Below are positions 5,414-7,452 of a DNA stretch of 7,452 nucleotides, in pieces; position 1 is the first letter of the stretch, and each line of letters opens with the position of its first letter. Origin of the DNA: Rhodoferax sp. OV413 (GTDB lineage: Bacteria > Pseudomonadota > Gammaproteobacteria > Burkholderiales > Burkholderiaceae_C); assembly GCA_945861195.1 (NCBI GenBank), contig CAMATS010000100.1, forward strand, positions 1 to 7,452, read 5' to 3'. The translations under genes were made by a program, and so were the position numbers. The notes under the pieces are model-generated. The model was not told the origin of the DNA, ran no database searches, and saw only the letters and a list, made by a program, of their open reading frames with translations.

Positions 5414-7114
5414 ATGAAGGCTCAGCCGACACAGCCGTTTTGGCCGCAAAATCCAGCCATGGCCAGAACCTCCCAACTCCTCCACCCCCAGCGCGCGCCC
5501 GCCCCCACCCGCCCAGCAGCCACCGTGCTCTTGCTGCGCGATGGCGAGGCCGGGCTCGAAGTGCTGATGACACGCCGCTCGCTGACGGCCAGCTTTGCCC
5601 CGGGCGCCTATGTGTTTCCTGGCGGCGGCATCGACCCGCTTGATGCCGCCAGCCACCCGCTGGCCACGCGCCGCACGGGCCAGAGCGCGCTGCACCTGAC
5701 GCAGGCCATTGCCGCCATACGCGAGAGCTTTGAAGAGCTGGGCGTGCTGCTGGCGCAACACGCCGATGGCCGTCCGGCTGACCAGCAGGACATCGCCGCG
5801 CTGGACCGCAGCCAGCCCTTTGCTGCCCAGTGCCAGGCGCGCGGCCTGCAACTGGCTGCCGATTCGGTGTACGTGTTGGCGCACTGGGTCACCGACCGCG
5901 ACCTGCCACGCCGTTTTGACGTGCCGTTTTTGGTGGCGCGCATGCCGGCCGGGCAAACCCCAGTGGCCGATGGCCAGGAGCAGTTCGAGCCGGTCTGGGT
6001 GCGACCCGCCGACGCCTTGGCGCGCCACGCGGCCGGAGAATTTTTCATCATCTTCCCGACCATCCGCACGCTCGAGCGGCTGCACACCTATGCCCATGTG
6101 GATGCGCTGCTGCAAGCCTGTGCCGCCACCGAAGAGCCACTGTGGACCAGTTGTCCGCGCGCCGGCCTGCTGGCCGGGCGGGAGGCCCGCTACATGGAGC
6201 ACGAGCAGCCCTACGGCGAACTGGCCCTGGTCTGCCCGGATGGGCAATTGCTGCATGCTTTGGACTGGCAGTGCGAGGAGCCGGTTGCGCTCTTGAAAAA
6301 CCTGCTGCGCCTGACCGCGCCCAACCCGGGCGTGATGACCGGCCCTGGCACCAACAGCTACCTGGTGGGCGACCCGCACACCGGATACATCGCCATCGAC
6401 CCCGGCCCGGCCGACCCGGCGCACCTGGAGCGGCTGTGGCGCGCCGCCGGCGGCGATATCCGCATGATTGTGTGCACCCACTCGCATCCCGACCATTCCC
6501 CTGGCGCGCGGCCCTTGCAGGCCCTGTGCCAGCCGCAGCCGCCGATTCTGGGCCTGCCCTCGGCACCCACGGCACGGGAGAACAGCCGCTTCGAACCAGA
6601 CCGATCACTAGAAAACAAGGCGCTGCTCACCCTGACCGGACAGGGGCCAGAGGGCGATTTGACCCACAGCCTGATGGTGATCCACACCCCGGGCCATGCC
6701 GCCAACCACCTGTGCCTGCTGCTGCTCGAAGACGGCCTGCTGTTCAGCGGCGACCACATCCTCAACGGCAGCACCACCGTGGTTGATCCACCCGATGGCG
6801 ATATGAGCGCCTACCTTGATTCGCTGGACCGCCTGGCTCAAGCCTGCGACCAGCACCGCGTCGGCTTCATCCTGCCGGCGCACGGCTACGCCATCGGCGG
6901 TGAGGGCGGTGAGGCCCGGGCGGCGATTACCCACCTCAAAGCCCACCGGCTCAAGCGAGAGGCCAAGATTTTGGCGGTGATGCAAGCCCAGCCCGAGGGC
7001 ACGCCCGACGACTGGGTGGCCCGCGCCTACGACGATGTGCCCCCGCGCATGTGGCCGGTGGCCAAGCGTTCGCTGCTGGCCCATGTGGCGCGCATCGAGG
7101 CCGGCCAGCCGTGA
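5414..7114 (+). CDS. Nudix hydrolase - metallo-beta-lactamase (LACTB2-like) fusion protein
   Basis: A 566-residue two-enzyme protein. The Nudix domain (about 35-235) carries FPGGGID (68-74) and the Nudix helix REsfEElG (Arg103, Glu104, Glu107, Glu108, Gly110). G72 to R103 is 31 residues against 14 in the standard box, an insertion typical of NUDT19/NUDT7-type (CoA diphosphatase) members. The metallo-beta-lactamase domain (about 290-500) has the metal ligands THSHPDH (His356, His358, Asp360, His361), TPGH (His427), GDH (Asp447) and PAHG (His490), preceded by NPGVMTGPGTNSYLVG as in LACTB2. Residues 508-563 match the LACTB2 winged-helix tail. LACTB2 is an RNA endonuclease in animals, so either RNA or small thioester/nucleotide substrates are possible. 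Cytoplasmic; no signal peptide. The start at 5414 has GAAG four bases upstream; Met16 at 5459 is an alternative. Its stop overlaps the next gene. Confidence 0.92.
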   Translation: MKAQPTQPFWPQNPAMARTSQLLHPQRAPAPTRPAATVLLLRDGEAGLEVLMTRRSLTASFAPGAYVFPGGGIDPLDAASHPLATRRTGQSALHLTQAIAAIRESFEELGVLLAQHADGRPADQQDIAALDRSQPFAAQCQARGLQLAADSVYVLAHWVTDRDLPRRFDVPFLVARMPAGQTPVADGQEQFEPVWVRPADALARHAAGEFFIIFPTIRTLERLHTYAHVDALLQACAATEEPLWTSCPRAGLLAGREARYMEHEQPYGELALVCPDGQLLHALDWQCEEPVALLKNLLRLTAPNPGVMTGPGTNSYLVGDPHTGYIAIDPGPADPAHLERLWRAAGGDIRMIVCTHSHPDHSPGARPLQALCQPQPPILGLPSAPTARENSRFEPDRSLENKALLTLTGQGPEGDLTHSLMVIHTPGHAANHLCLLLLEDGLLFSGDHILNGSTTVVDPPDGDMSAYLDSLDRLAQACDQHRVGFILPAHGYAIGGEGGEARAAITHLKAHRLKREAKILAVMQAQPEGTPDDWVARAYDDVPPRMWPVAKRSLLAHVARIEAGQP

Positions 7115-7452
7115 CCGAGACCGGCGAGCGCCTGGCCAAGCGGGTGGCAGCGCTCGTACCCTGCTCGCGCCGCGAGGCCGAGCAGTACATTGCCGGCGGT
7201 TGGGTGCGGGTGGACGGCCGGGTGGTCGAAGAGCCGCAGCACCGGGTACAGCAACAGGTGGTCACGCTGGACCGTGACGCCAGCCTGCTGGGCGCCACGT
7301 CGGCGACCCTGCTGCTGCACAAGCCGGCAGGCCATGACGACGGTCGCCTGGCACCAGACGGCCAGCGCCCCCGACCGGGCGATCCACCGCCGGCGCGGCA
7401 GTTGCTGACCCAGGCCAGGCAAATGGTCGGTGACCAAGCCAGCCAGCGCCTG
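7111..7452 (+). CDS. S4-domain RNA pseudouridine synthase, RsuA/RluB/RluF type (3' end cut by the window)
   Basis: The first 114 codons of a probable pseudouridine synthase that isomerises uridines in rRNA (RsuA/RluB/RluE/RluF superfamily). An S4 RNA-binding domain covers residues 6-58 or so: ERLAKRVAALVPCSRREAEQ, then YIAGGWVRVDGRVVEEP. It is followed by LLLHKPAG (77-84), the start of the catalytic domain equivalent to the NKPxG segment of the family. The catalytic Asp motif (GRLDxxTxG) lies beyond the window, so activity cannot be confirmed. The GTG start overlaps the previous stop as GTGA, implying translational coupling with the Nudix-MBL gene. After KPAG the sequence is unusually rich in Asp, Arg and Pro (to about residue 98), which may be a lineage insertion. 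An S4-only RNA-binding protein is a less likely alternative. Confidence 0.85.
   Translation, partial: MTETGERLAKRVAALVPCSRREAEQYIAGGWVRVDGRVVEEPQHRVQQQVVTLDRDASLLGATSATLLLHKPAGHDDGRLAPDGQRPRPGDPPPARQLLTQARQMVGDQASQRL

Noticed and set aside
5311..5415. N-terminal extension of the Bug protein to an ATG at 5415
   Set aside because: It would bury the clear Sec signal peptide 35 residues inside the protein. The ATG at 5310 has a good ribosome binding site.
5381..6496. Minus-strand open frame (371 codons) antisense to the Nudix-MBL gene
   Set aside because: No domain character, and it opposes a gene with clear Nudix and metallo-beta-lactamase motifs.

Overview
This GC-rich window reads as ordinary chromosome from a betaproteobacterium, most likely the Comamonadaceae/Burkholderiales (Rhodoferax, Polaromonas or Acidovorax type). 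The assignment rests on the dapF-DUF484-xerC gene order, an orphan Bug/TctC-type solute-binding protein, and a Nudix/metallo-beta-lactamase fusion. It was inferred by eye, without a database search. I see no tRNA, rRNA, CRISPR array, complete insertion sequence or prophage gene.

Left half (minus strand, read right to left from about 3684 to 1): dapF (diaminopimelate epimerase), a DUF484 protein and xerC (tyrosine recombinase) lie 28 and 13 bases apart and look like one operon. This matches the E. coli order dapF-yigA-xerC. A 137-base gap follows, holding a possible promoter and an AT-rich inverted repeat (AATTGG...CCAATT). Then comes a CobW/COG0523 GTPase with a very histidine-rich linker; its C-terminus runs off the left edge. 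The first three genes serve cell-wall/lysine precursor synthesis and chromosome dimer resolution. The GTPase is a probable metal chaperone and probably has its own promoter.

Middle (3685-5413): a carboxymuconolactone decarboxylase-family gene on the plus strand is divergent from dapF. It converges, with only 23 bases between stops, on a minus-strand gene for a periplasmic Bug-family solute-binding protein with a clear signal peptide. No TctA/TctB membrane partners are in view.

Right half (5414-7452, plus strand): a 566-residue protein joins an N-terminal Nudix domain of the NUDT19/NUDT7 style to a LACTB2-like metallo-beta-lactamase domain and its C-terminal winged helix. Its stop overlaps, as GTGA, the start of an S4-domain pseudouridine synthase gene that runs off the right edge. 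The tight coupling of a possible RNA-cleaving hydrolase to an RNA-modifying enzyme is the most interesting point here. No clearly new system is evident: most of the window is well-known gene families, and the findings below are modest leads.
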